Assembly: GCA_965112735.1 (NCBI GenBank)
Contig: OZ218959.1
Location: forward strand, 248,001 to 312,000
DNA: 64,000 nucleotides
From: Phaeosaccion multiseriatum
Lineage: Eukaryota; Ochrophyta, other classes
Direction: 5' to 3'
The translations under genes and the position numbers were made by a program. Positions 21,299-33,918 of the stretch are shown one piece after another. Every line of letters starts with the position of its first letter. Positions within the stretch are counted from its first letter, which is position 1. The notes under the pieces are model-generated. The model saw nothing but the letters and a program-made list of their open reading frames with translations, made no database searches and had not been told where the DNA came from.

Positions 21299-22160
21299 CT
21301 CTCTGACCTCCTCCCTCTCTCAGTCTCTTCCCTCCTTCTCCCTCTCTCTTGATGCTCCTCCCTCTCTCTTGATCCTCCTCCCTCTCTCTTGATCCTCCTC
21401 CCTCTCTCTTGATCCTCCTCCCTCTCTCTTGATCCTCCTCCCTCTCTTGATCCTCCTCCCTCTCTCTTGATCCTCCTTCTCCCTCTCTTGATCCTCCTCC
21501 CTCTCTCTTGATCTTCCTCCCTCTCTCTTGATCCTCCTCCCTCTCTCTTGACCCCCCTCTCTCTTTTCTCTCTGACCTCCTACCTCTCTCAGTCTCTTCC
21601 CTCCTCCCTCTCTGTCTTGGTCCTTCTCTCTCGCTCAGTCTCTGTGCTTCCCTCCTTCCCTCTCTCTCAGTTCTCCTTCTTCTCCTCCTCCTCCCCCCTC
21701 CCTCTCTCCATCTCTACTCGAACCGTACCTGCTCCACAGTGAGGTCTCGCTGCTTCACGTCCACCTCCGCGCAGTGAGCCCCCGAGAAGAGCGTGATGTT
21801 ATGGCTAGCGTACCACTTGGGGCCTCGAGCCGGGTACCCCTCCCCCGCGCTGCAGAAGGGAAAGCTCTCCACCCCCGCTTTGCTCAGCCAGTCCCGCATG
21901 AGGGGCTGCTCGGGGTCCAGAGCCGCCTTACTGAGAGAAGGCCGCTCGTAAGGAGCGAGCTGGTCAGGGTCGGATGTGATGATGGCCACTTTGGGCTTCC
22001 TCTTGCGCAGGTTGTGCCCCACGTAGGGCCTGATTGCACTGGGACAGGTGGTCTTGACCTCTTGCTCATCGCTCAGGCGGACCAGCTCCTCGGCAAACGC
22101 CCCTGCCGCCACGCCACCGCCCACGACCACAATGTCGAAGAACTCGGCCTTGTCCGGCAT
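17009..22160 (-). CDS. Monodehydroascorbate reductase (FAD/NAD(P)H), eight exons
   Basis: Reduces the monodehydroascorbate radical to ascorbate with NAD(P)H in the ascorbate-glutathione cycle. Exons in gene order are 22160-21729, 21010-20872, 20388-20055, 19630-19299, 18948-18847, 18259-17918, 17609-17526 and 17227-17009. The FAD dinucleotide fold is DIVVVGGGVAAG. YERPSLSKAAL and LLVATGSRP are family hallmarks, and NAD(P) binding is VVLIGGGHIVLE. VVVGIGVVPNAELF and VFAAGDVASYPL follow, then a GAFMEGGS block near the C-terminus. At about 660 aa it is longer than the usual 430-500. Start ATG is 22158-22160 (MPDKAEFF); no targeting peptide is seen. Junctions are in phase except exon 3 to 4, where GTACGT and TAG|CTCC leave a one-base mismatch. 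The last exon ends at a poly-C (sense poly-G) run near 17023-17037, so the exact C-terminus is unsure. Confidence 0.88.
18341..18840. repeat. CT-rich imperfect tandem repeats in reductase intron 5
   Basis: Units of roughly 100 bp containing TTGCTCGTAAGTCTCTCGC and TTCTTCGCACCTCTATC are repeated, followed by pure CTCT runs. In gene sense this is a purine-rich tract in the intron's 5' and middle parts. Confidence 0.8.
19857..19957. repeat. TGCCATCCCC 10-bp tandem repeat, about 10 copies
   Basis: An almost perfect decamer array lies in reductase intron 3. In gene sense it reads GGGGATGGCA and lies in the donor-proximal half. It is the longest array of the dispersed GGATGGCAGTGG family in this window. 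Confidence 0.95.
20440..20755. repeat. GAGAGA/GACGAA purine tract in reductase intron 2
   Basis: About 300 bp of nearly pure purine on the plus strand, so pyrimidine in gene sense, fills the acceptor-proximal side of intron 2. Confidence 0.85.
21343..21556. repeat. CTCTTGATCCTCCTCCCT repeat in reductase intron 1
   Basis: About eleven 18-20-bp units with small length differences. In gene sense they are purine-rich (AGGGAGGAGGATCAAGAG) and lie in the donor-proximal half of the intron. A pure CT run at 21259-21296 is adjacent. Confidence 0.9.
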
Positions 22161-23318
22161 TTTATCGCCTCCCTCGCCCTCCCAGAAGGCTGTGGTACTC
22201 AACACTAGCAGGAAAGGACAAGGTGTGGATTATGGTGTGTCTACCTAGCGTCCTTGGTCAACACCCACCCCCTCACTCCATCCTCCCTCACCTCTGAACC
22301 TGGATCCAAGAGAGCAATTTCAAAAGCAAAACACTCCCCCTGCGGCTGCGAAAACGGGGGGAAACGCAGCACAAGCGCGCCACTACACACAACACAAATC
22401 TTACGTGTGTGAGGGCAGAGTCTGAAGTGCACAGGGGCAGAGAGGGGAGTATAAAAAGGGAAATCTTTCTGTTCCGAATCCAAATCAAGCAGGGGCTAAA
22501 AATCTGAAACTGAAACTCCTAATTTTTGTTTTGTTTTTGTTTTTGACGCGGATTTGCCTTCGATCGCCTCCCTCCAGTCCCTCCAGGCTCCAGGCTCCAG
22601 GCTCAAGGCCGCGGCGCCGGACCATCGAGGACCAGCACACAGCACACCAGCACTCGTTACTTTCAGACAACCATAGATGGCACTTAAGGGTGTAATATAA
22701 CCCGAACACCAGACCACCAACAGGGGGAGTAACCGGCCTCTGGCGGGCCCCAGCGACACAGAGACACATGCACACGCGCACACACACACACTTTCAGTTT
22801 CTTAGGCCTAGGTGACTCCTATCACAGAGACACATGCACACGCGCACACACACACACTTTCAGTTTCTTAGGCCTAGGTGACTCCTATCACAGAGACACA
22901 TGCACACGCGCACACACACACACTTTCAGTTTCTTAGGCCTAGGTGACTCCTATCACAGAGACACATGCACACGCGCACACACACACACTTTCAGTTTCT
23001 TCTTCTTCTTAGGTGACTCCTATCACAGAGACACACACACACACTTTCAGTTTCAGTTTCTTAGGTTTAGGTGACTCCTATCACAGAGACCTCTCATGAT
23101 GGTCATGCGGCATGAGCTCTGCGTGTGCCTATGGCCGTATGGCCTATCGCCGCATGGCCTATTGCCCCCTATTGCCGTATGGTCTATTCGGCCCCTGACA
23201 TGCTTCTGAGGCGACCCTGCTTCCTGCTTCTGGCCGGCGCCAGCCGGCCTGTTTCCTGCTTCTGGGCTGGCCTGTCTCAGAAGCATGTCAGGGGCCATAT
23301 GGTCTATCGCCGCATGGC
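22161..23318. other. Repeat-rich spacer, reductase promoter side and PLP-fusion 3' side
   Basis: 22657-22679 is the second copy of the 23-bp element at 8697. 22757-23090 is a 66-bp minisatellite. 23125-23320 is a structured block with direct and inverted repeats. No gene is supported. The reductase promoter should lie at about 22161-22500. Confidence 0.7.
22757..23090. repeat. 66-bp minisatellite, about 5 copies
   Basis: Units share GAGACACATGCACACGCG, a CA run, CTTTCAGTTTCTTAGG and GGTGACTCCTATCACA. Spacing of the GAGA landmark is 66, 66, 66, 69 and 58 bp, so the last two units are degenerate. Each unit contains the near-palindrome AGGCCTAGG. Confidence 0.95.
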
Positions 23319-23322
23319 CTAT
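23125..23322. repeat. Composite element: direct repeats flanking a 21-bp perfect inverted repeat
   Basis: Arms at 23190-23210 and 23276-23296 are exact reverse complements (left arm begins GGCCCCTGACATGC). They enclose a 65-nt loop with its own GGCCGGCGCCAGCCGGCC core. Outside the arms a 28-bp direct repeat (ATGGYCTATCGCCGCATGG...) occurs on both sides, at about 23138 and 23299. The right outer copy contains the stop codon of the PLP-fusion gene (CTA at 23319-23321 on the plus strand). Confidence 0.9.
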
Positions 23323-26300
23323 TGCCAGAAAGCGGCCACACTCTCAAACGTCTCCCTGGGCTTGAGCAGCTCTAGGCGGAAGCTCTGGGCCTCCTCCCGC
23401 CCCTCCTCCTCCACCCCGTCCTGCTGTAGCACCAACTGCTCACTCAGGTAGCCGTACACCGCCGGCGCGGGTCGGCTGCAGTGCCTGCTGAAGAGCGAGA
23501 GCGTGTTTGCACCTGTATCGTGTAGTACCAACAGGTCCCCTGCCCGCAGCTCCGCAGGCAAAGGCGCCCCTCTGGCCAGGTAGTCCCCTCCGAAGCACAG
23601 CGGCCCCGCCACATCTGTGTTGGCCAATAGCCCGCCCCCTGTCCGCCCCCCTCCTTCTCCTTCTCTTCCTTCTCCTCCTTGTCCACTCGGCTTGTAGGGA
23701 AGGCCCTCGCTGGTGAAGGCGCTGAGGCGATGCGTCGCCATTTGGGGGGCGTAGCACTCCCTCGGGAACAGGTCGGAGCCCCCGTGGGTGATGACAGTGC
23801 GCGTGGCGCCCTCCCCTCCTCCCTCCTCGTTCTCCCTCACGTACTCAACCTTGAGAACGGTAAAGGCCGCCTTCGCCACGAGTGCCCGTCCATACTCCGT
23901 GTACACCGTCCTTCGTGTGTTGCTCCACAGACTCGGCGCCGCCTTCTGCAGCTGATGAGCGTAGTGCGCAAAGGAGGGAGTTACCTCCTCTCCAGCGTAG
24001 TTGGCCGGCAGCCCCCCGCCAATGTCCAGTATGGAGACCCTTCCCTCTCCGAAGGTGGCCTCAATCTCGTCTGCCAATTCTGTAACCGCCTGGGCTCCGC
24101 TCAGCATCTGTTCCAGAGAGCACCCTTGAGAGCCAACGTGCACATGCAGTCCCGTCAGCCAAGGCCAGCGGCTCACGCGCCCACCACGCCCACCACTGCC
24201 TGTATCTCGGTCTGTTCCGAAGGCGGCGATGACGGCCTTGCGACCCTTGTCCGTGAGCGGCACCCCAAACTTGCTGCTGGCGGTACTGACGCTGAGCTCC
24301 GAGATACGGCCTGCACCCACCAGGGGGTTCACACGCAGACCCACACGCAGCGGCTCTTGCCCGTGCTCGGTCCGGCCCTGCCCTATGCAATCCTGCCCCT
24401 GCCCCAAGCGGTGTCGCTCGATGAGACCGGCCACTCGCTCGAGCTCTTCCAGGCTGTTGGCGTTGACGAGCACCCCCCTGGAGAGCGCGAAGAGCAGCTC
24501 TGCCTCCGTCTTGCAGGGCGAGTCAAACACCACCTTCTGCGGCGCGGCCCCTGCCAGCAGCGCCAACCGTACCTCGTTGATGCTCGCACACTCTAGCCCC
24601 AGGGAACGGCCCTGACCCTGACCCTGACCCTGACCCTGACCCTGACCCTTACCCTCGCCCTGTGAGCGCTCACCCTCCTGCCGAGCAGCGCTCACACTGT
24701 CTCTGAGCACAAAGGCCAAAGGGGCGGCCTTCACCGCGAGGCAGTGCTGCCAGTGGGCAGGGAAAGCCGCACATAGCGAGCGCCGCGCCTCGGACAAGGC
24801 GTCCAGAGAGTACACTACCGCAGCGCCGCCCCCCTCGGGACTGTCCAGCGCCGCCATAAGAGCTGCCTCCCCCCCTGGGAAGACCTCTTCGTGCTGCTGC
24901 TGCTGCTGCTGCTGTTGTAGCACCAACTGGCGCGCGGCCGACGGGCCTAACAGGCCTCCGCTTGCCATGTGCTGCAGCACCAGTGGCACGTCCCTGTCGC
25001 GCACCGAGCCGAGGGTATGCGTACTGGCACCAGTTGGTGATACGCCCCTCGCCCCCCTTGCTTGCCCTTCTTGGACGTGCTCGTCTGCCTCGCCCGGCCC
25101 CTGCCTTTGCTTCAGCTCTTGTTTCTGCTCCTGGTCCTGGTCCTCCTCCTTCTTCTGTTGCTTCTCCTCCTGCGCCTTGAGCGTGTGCCAGTGCTTAGCG
25201 ATTAGGCAAAGCTTGTCAACACACAACGCGTCCTGCAGCAGAGAGGCGCGAACAGCCTGCCCCGCCCCCCCCTCTGCTAAGTCGCTCTCCTCCCCTGCAA
25301 CGTTGCCCTCCCCTCCACCCCGGAACCAGCTGGTCACCGTCTCCGCTCCCAAGGCAATGCGTAGCACTGCGAGCGAGGAGCTGCCCAGCTTGACGGGTTG
25401 GCCAAGCAGACATGGCACCTTGGAAACCGCCAGCTCTTGGGCACTCAGAGCCATCTGTCTGCCACCTGCCTCCTCCTTGAGGAGGGTCGGGCTCAGGTCT
25501 TCTCCCAGCAGCTTGTGGACTCGCTTCAGCTGCTCAAACGTCAGAAGCACTTCGGGAGCCGCCGCACAAGCGCCCCCTCCACCACACGAGTTGGTTCGGC
25601 CTTCTGCACTAGTCGGGGGGGGGGGAGGCTCCCTGGACACCTTGACCAGCAGGGACACGATCGAGTTGTCGTCCCCGCAGCGCGAGAGGGGCAGAGAGGG
25701 GAGAGGAGAGAGAGAAGCCGAACAAGAAGAAGAAGAAGAAGAAGAAGAAGAAGAAGAAGAAGAAGAAGAAGAGCAAGAGGGAGAAGAGGGAGAGTGTCCC
25801 CCCCCCTCCTCCTCCTCCTCCTCCTCCTCCTCCTCCGTCTCCGGGTGGCGCTGCTGGTCAGGCAGCACGCTCAGAGCGGGCCATCGGAAGGCTGCAAGCT
25901 GCTGCACCCCTCGCACCCACTGCTGCACACACGCATTGACCTTTGCCGGGGACAAGCTCTGCAGCTCGGTTATCGTGTCCATCGCCGCTGCCCACCGCAG
26001 GCACAGACCAACGTTCCGTTTCGAGCTCGAGCAAAGGGAGGAGGAGGAGGAGGAGGAGGAGGAGGAGGAGGGGAACGAGCCTTCCAGCGCTGTCGCCATT
26101 TGTGGGGCCTCGAACACCGTCATGTAGTCCCTCAGCCCCGCCGGCACTTGTCGCGCCCTCATAGCCTCACTCAGCTCTCTGCCCAGACTGTCTGACGGCA
26201 GAGCCACGGCTCCGCAGAAGGGCGGCCCTCCATAGAACTTGCTGCCCGTAAGTAGCACCAACGCGTCCAGTTGGTGCATCATGTGTGCAAGGGCGGAGAG

Positions 26301-28487
26301 CTCGGTGCGCAGCTGGCAGGCGTCGATGACCACGAGCAGACGGGCGCCGTGCTGCCGCTTCAGGTCCCTCACGAGGTTGGGGTCCGGGTGGCACAGACCC
26401 GTCTTGCTACCCAACACCAGGTGGAGCACCACCACGCGATGCGGGGCATCTGTGAGCGCAGCGGCCACCGCGGTAGACACCTCCCGGCGCCGCTCTGTGT
26501 ACCCGCCCGTTGCGTCTCGCGTGGGCATGGCCAGAACCTGCACCTCTCTCTCCTTCATGCCCTCCAGCAACACCCCGCTGCGGAGCCCCCTGCCCGACGG
26601 AGCAAGGGCGCTGAAGTGCTTCCCTCCCGCCGCGTTGGCTGTCCCGCTACCCACCTCTCCCCCCGCACACACAATCGACGTGACGAGGGGGAAGGAGCTG
26701 GAGGTGTCATCGGTCGTGCCAGGATTTCCCAAGAGGCGAAGGGCGCGGTGCCTAGCCAGCAACATAGGGATGAACTCGGCGTCCGACCCCGAGGGGGTGA
26801 GGAGGCATTGAGTGCCCATAGGACTGGTGCCGCTGCTGCTGCTGTTTCCGTTGCCATCGACATGAGCAGCGGAAGGAGTGCTCCCACCATTCCTCCGTCC
26901 ACTACCACTGCCGCCGCGGACGCCCTTGCTCGCATGGCTCGCCACGACCACGCCCACCGCCTCATCCTCGTCCTGCTGCTCTGGCAGCCCCGCCCCGCCA
27001 CCCGAAGGGATGGCAGCCAACGGAATGGTAGAGGGAGTAGGAGTGAGCAGCTGCGCGAGCTCGGAGGCGATAGCGGCGGTGCACTGAGCGAAACCGTCGC
27101 TGCCCTCTCTCACGCACTCCAAGAGGAGGCGCTCTCGAAGTCGGTCCGCCCTGTCGAAGCCCTCCTTGCTCACAGTATTGCAGGTGCAGGAGGACCGCAG
27201 CACGGCCCCCTGGTGTGGGTGCGGGTGCGGCCTACCATGGTACTTGTTGGTCCTTTTGCCAGCCGCATAGTCCACAGTCGTTCTATCGTCCCCACCCGAG
27301 GACAGGAGGCGCTCTGTGCGCACGGCGTAAGGCTTGGCGAGCAGAAAGGCCTCCACCAGCGCTTCGGGCAGAGCCGAGGCGGGGCCCAGCTTGGCGCGTC
27401 CCCCCTGGGAGAGTGCGTCTAAGGTTTCTGCAGCGGTGTCGGTGAGGGGGAAGCCCCGGGCCTGCAAGCGCGTTAGCAAGGCCGCCTCCTCCTGGTCGGG
27501 ATGCCGCTCCAACTCTGCGGGGGAGTAAGTGGACAGGTAGGAAAGACGAAGGTGGTCCAGCAGCAGACCCAGCAGATTCGCTCCCAGGGTGTTGTTGTTG
27601 TTGTTGTTGTTGTTGTTGTCATCATGGTCCGCGTCACTGGCATGTTCAGTGTCACTGCCCTCCTCCTCCTCCTCCTCCTCCTCCTCCTCCTGGTTGGGGG
27701 ACTTGTTGTTGGGTCTGCCCTTCTCGCCCTTCTTGTTGCCTCCTCCCCTGCTCCTAGCGGCCACCTGCATGCACGCAGCCTCCAGACTGAGCGAGTCAAG
27801 TCGCTCGAACATGTCGAGGGCGCCGCTCCTCGTGCCAAGGTCCAGGGAGCCTTGCAAGTCCTTGGGGCTGCCGTGCCTTTGCCACATGGGGAGCAATTCA
27901 GGCAGCATGTCCAAGGCCTTTCCTTCTAATGCCTCGCCCTCCGCCTCCTCCTGCTGCCGCTGGTGGTGGTGGTGCTGCTTGTGGTGATGATGGTGCTGCT
28001 GCTGCCGACCTTGGAGCGGGGCGGGGGGGGAGGGCTGCCGTCTGGGCCTGCCAAGGGCCGCTGTGCTGAGCTCAACCACGAACGAGTCACCCTTCCTAAT
28101 GCTGGCAGTGGGTAGCACCTCCCTTCCGAGGTCTCCGTGCAGGCTTGCGGGAAGGCGGGAGCCATCCTCGACAGCGACAGACATGTCTGTCGTCAAAGAA
28201 GCTGGTGCCCGACGTGCCCACTCTGGCTGGAAGGTCAGGTCCGACAGGTCCTCTGTGGAGCGAGGCTCGACTCCTTGCACTTGTGCAGACTGAGAGACCC
28301 TGCTTGGAGGGAGAGGTATCAGGTGGAGCCAACGACAGGGGTGGGGGGAGAGGGATGGGCGGACGGCCCTTGAGTGTTGAAGTCGTTCACTTAACCGTCC
28401 GAGGTCGGCAGGGGACAAAAAAGATATTGCAAAGAGCAGGAAGCAAACAGAGTGGAGCAGCGCCGCAGAAAGAGTACCCCGCAGCAT
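23319..28487 (-). CDS. Two-domain PLP enzyme: fold-type I transferase fused to DAP/Orn decarboxylase-like fold-type III
   Basis: A single intronless frame of 1,722 aa. The N-terminus (LLHSVCFLLFAISFL) looks like a signal peptide or anchor. Residues of about 395-880 form an aminotransferase-like fold: SSCTCNTVS, SGSDAEF near 566, VVIDACQ with D722, then TGSKFYGGPPF with K750 as the expected Schiff-base lysine. Residues of about 1215-1722 form an alanine racemase/decarboxylase-like fold: CLAVKAAP with K1253, LHVHVGSQG at about 1447-1455, ILDIGGGLP, TEYGRALVAKA and GPLCFGGDYL with C1631 (the GPxC motif of DAP and ornithine decarboxylases). HDTGANTLSLF replaces the usual DxGAY. The end ELLKPRETFESVAAFW resembles an end seen in DAP-decarboxylase-like proteins. 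Both halves keep their lysines, so two activities are likely; substrates are unknown. Poly-Glu, poly-Asn, poly-Ser, poly-Gln and Gly-Gln linkers separate them. Start ATG is 28485-28487. Confidence 0.85.
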   Translation of the reverse strand: MLRGTLSAALLHSVCFLLFAISFLSPADLGRLSERLQHSRAVRPSLSPHPCRWLHLIPLPPSRVSQSAQVQGVEPRSTEDLSDLTFQPEWARRAPASLTTDMSVAVEDGSRLPASLHGDLGREVLPTASIRKGDSFVVELSTAALGRPRRQPSPPAPLQGRQQQHHHHHKQHHHHQRQQEEAEGEALEGKALDMLPELLPMWQRHGSPKDLQGSLDLGTRSGALDMFERLDSLSLEAACMQVAARSRGGGNKKGEKGRPNNKSPNQEEEEEEEEEEGSDTEHASDADHDDNNNNNNNNNTLGANLLGLLLDHLRLSYLSTYSPAELERHPDQEEAALLTRLQARGFPLTDTAAETLDALSQGGRAKLGPASALPEALVEAFLLAKPYAVRTERLLSSGGDDRTTVDYAAGKRTNKYHGRPHPHPHQGAVLRSSCTCNTVSKEGFDRADRLRERLLLECVREGSDGFAQCTAAIASELAQLLTPTPSTIPLAAIPSGGGAGLPEQQDEDEAVGVVVASHASKGVRGGSGSGRRNGGSTPSAAHVDGNGNSSSSGTSPMGTQCLLTPSGSDAEFIPMLLARHRALRLLGNPGTTDDTSSSFPLVTSIVCAGGEVGSGTANAAGGKHFSALAPSGRGLRSGVLLEGMKEREVQVLAMPTRDATGGYTERRREVSTAVAAALTDAPHRVVVLHLVLGSKTGLCHPDPNLVRDLKRQHGARLLVVIDACQLRTELSALAHMMHQLDALVLLTGSKFYGGPPFCGAVALPSDSLGRELSEAMRARQVPAGLRDYMTVFEAPQMATALEGSFPSSSSSSSSSSSLCSSSKRNVGLCLRWAAAMDTITELQSLSPAKVNACVQQWVRGVQQLAAFRWPALSVLPDQQRHPETEEEEEEEEEEGGGHSPSSPSCSSSSSSSSSSSSSSSSCSASLSPLPSLPLSRCGDDNSIVSLLVKVSREPPPPPTSAEGRTNSCGGGGACAAAPEVLLTFEQLKRVHKLLGEDLSPTLLKEEAGGRQMALSAQELAVSKVPCLLGQPVKLGSSSLAVLRIALGAETVTSWFRGGGEGNVAGEESDLAEGGAGQAVRASLLQDALCVDKLCLIAKHWHTLKAQEEKQQKKEEDQDQEQKQELKQRQGPGEADEHVQEGQARGARGVSPTGASTHTLGSVRDRDVPLVLQHMASGGLLGPSAARQLVLQQQQQQQQHEEVFPGGEAALMAALDSPEGGGAAVVYSLDALSEARRSLCAAFPAHWQHCLAVKAAPLAFVLRDSVSAARQEGERSQGEGKGQGQGQGQGQGQGRSLGLECASINEVRLALLAGAAPQKVVFDSPCKTEAELLFALSRGVLVNANSLEELERVAGLIERHRLGQGQDCIGQGRTEHGQEPLRVGLRVNPLVGAGRISELSVSTASSKFGVPLTDKGRKAVIAAFGTDRDTGSGGRGGRVSRWPWLTGLHVHVGSQGCSLEQMLSGAQAVTELADEIEATFGEGRVSILDIGGGLPANYAGEEVTPSFAHYAHQLQKAAPSLWSNTRRTVYTEYGRALVAKAAFTVLKVEYVRENEEGGGEGATRTVITHGGSDLFPRECYAPQMATHRLSAFTSEGLPYKPSGQGGEGREGEGGGRTGGGLLANTDVAGPLCFGGDYLARGAPLPAELRAGDLLVLHDTGANTLSLFSRHCSRPAPAVYGYLSEQLVLQQDGVEEEGREEAQSFRLELLKPRETFESVAAFWQ

Positions 28488-28992
28488 AGTATACCAGACG
28501 GATTGGCTGAGTACACATCTCCCTCGCCCCTGCAGCAGACCACGACCACCGCATCAAAAGAACCGATCACTTGGCATGTTCTCTGACGGACTTTTCTCTC
28601 CCGACAGTTCATCCTGCTCCCTCGGACGTTGATACAAGCAACTGCACCCACCTTTGCTAGCGCTGTGCTATACTTGTATCGCGTTGCGCCCTCCCTTTAG
28701 CACTCGTTCCGTTGTGGATGACGGGTGGGGGCCATCGGAGGGAACGTTAAAGTTTGGGATTATCAACCTTTAACTCAAACTAATCGTAACTGTAACCTCC
28801 TTGGCCTTTCTCCCTTCCTCGCCCTGCTTGTTGCTCTGTCTGGTGAGTACACCCTCGCGTAGATTGTCTACAGCCGCAATAGCAGTAGTAGGAGCAGCAG
28901 CAGCAGCAGGAGGAGGAGGAGGAGCAATAGGAGCAAGAGGAGCAGGGGAGAGGAACGGGGAGAAGGGGGGGTGGAGAGGGGCAGAAGCAGCC
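28488..28992. promoter_or_regulatory. Bidirectional promoter, PLP fusion and CFAP100
   Basis: About 505 nt separate the divergent start codons. An in-frame stretch upstream of 28993 is poly-Gly/Ala from a GCA/GGA run (about 28888-28935) and probably belongs to the 5' UTR. No clear TATA box is seen. Confidence 0.5.
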
Positions 28993-33079
<4,087 letters not shown>

Positions 33080-33109
<30 letters not shown>

Positions 33110-33141
33110 GGACCTGCACGAGCCTAAGCATCTTACGTAAC
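33080..33141 (+). repeat. 31-bp tandem duplication of the CFAP100 3' coding end
   Basis: The last 30 coding bases including the stop, plus one base (33080-33110), are repeated directly at 33111-33141 with three mismatches. The duplicate starts right after the stop codon and is not translated. Confidence 0.9.
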
Positions 33142-33716
33142 TACTTGATATACGTCCCTCCAGGGGAGAAGACAGACGGCAGTGGAAGGAACGGTGCTGT
33201 GGTGTGCACCCCAATTGTAAATCGAAGCCCCCCTAATAATATTATGATCAGCCCTTAAGTATATAAAAGTTAACAACTACGCTTCTTACGTAAGTACTTC
33301 ATTCAGTCACCCGGATGATGTAATTGCCGCTCGCGGAGGGCCCTGCTCAGGCCGCCAATATTGTGTTTCCCCTCCCTCCTCTCCCCTCCCCTCCCCTCCC
33401 CTCCCCTCCCCTCTGCTGTCCTTGCTTGTTCCTAATGCGTATGTTTCTACTCGATTTGTTTCTTGTACCCCCCGTCCTCCTTTAGAGCGGCAGCTTCCTC
33501 CAAGACAACCGCCTCTGCGCCCGGCCACACACACACACACGCACACACGCACACACACACACACACACACGCACAACCAACAAGAGAGACGTCGCGGCGA
33601 GAGGCGCTAAACCTCCCGGCTCCACATTCCCCCTGCTGTCAGCTCCACATTCCCCCTGCTGTCAGCTCCACATTCCCCCTGCTGTCAGCTCCACATTCCC
33701 CCTGCTGTTAGAATAC
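33110..33716. other. Spacer between convergent genes with 23-bp repeat
   Basis: TTACGTAA occurs at 33133-33140 and 33286-33293. A TATATAAAAG string at 33249 lies in an AT-rich patch. A CA run spans about 33525-33573. Four copies of a 23-bp unit (CTCCACATTCCCCCTGCTGT...) fill 33619-33710 and abut the stop codon of the minus-strand gene. Confidence 0.7.
33619..33710. repeat. 23-bp tandem repeat, 4 copies
   Basis: Four near-perfect units of CTCCACATTCCCCCTGCTGT plus three bases. The last, diverged unit runs into the final codons of the minus-strand Q-rich gene. Confidence 0.93.
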
Positions 33717-33878
33717 TCAACATTCCCCCCTCCCGCCGCTACCGCTGCCTGTCTGACCTTCCCCCCTGGGAGGTGACGGACTTGTGCTCTGCAGGGGGGG
33801 AGAGAGGTGCGGCGGAATGAGGCCCAGGGGGGGCGAGTGCGGCTCCAGCCCCTCCAGTCCCCCCCCCCCCTGAGCGGC

Positions 33879-33918
<40 letters not shown>

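Noticed and set aside
26268-26283. Further match to the CACCAACTG element (CAGTTGGTGCATCATG)
   Set aside because: It codes a conserved part of the fold-type I PLP domain (MMHQLDAL), so the similarity may be chance; not counted among the element copies.
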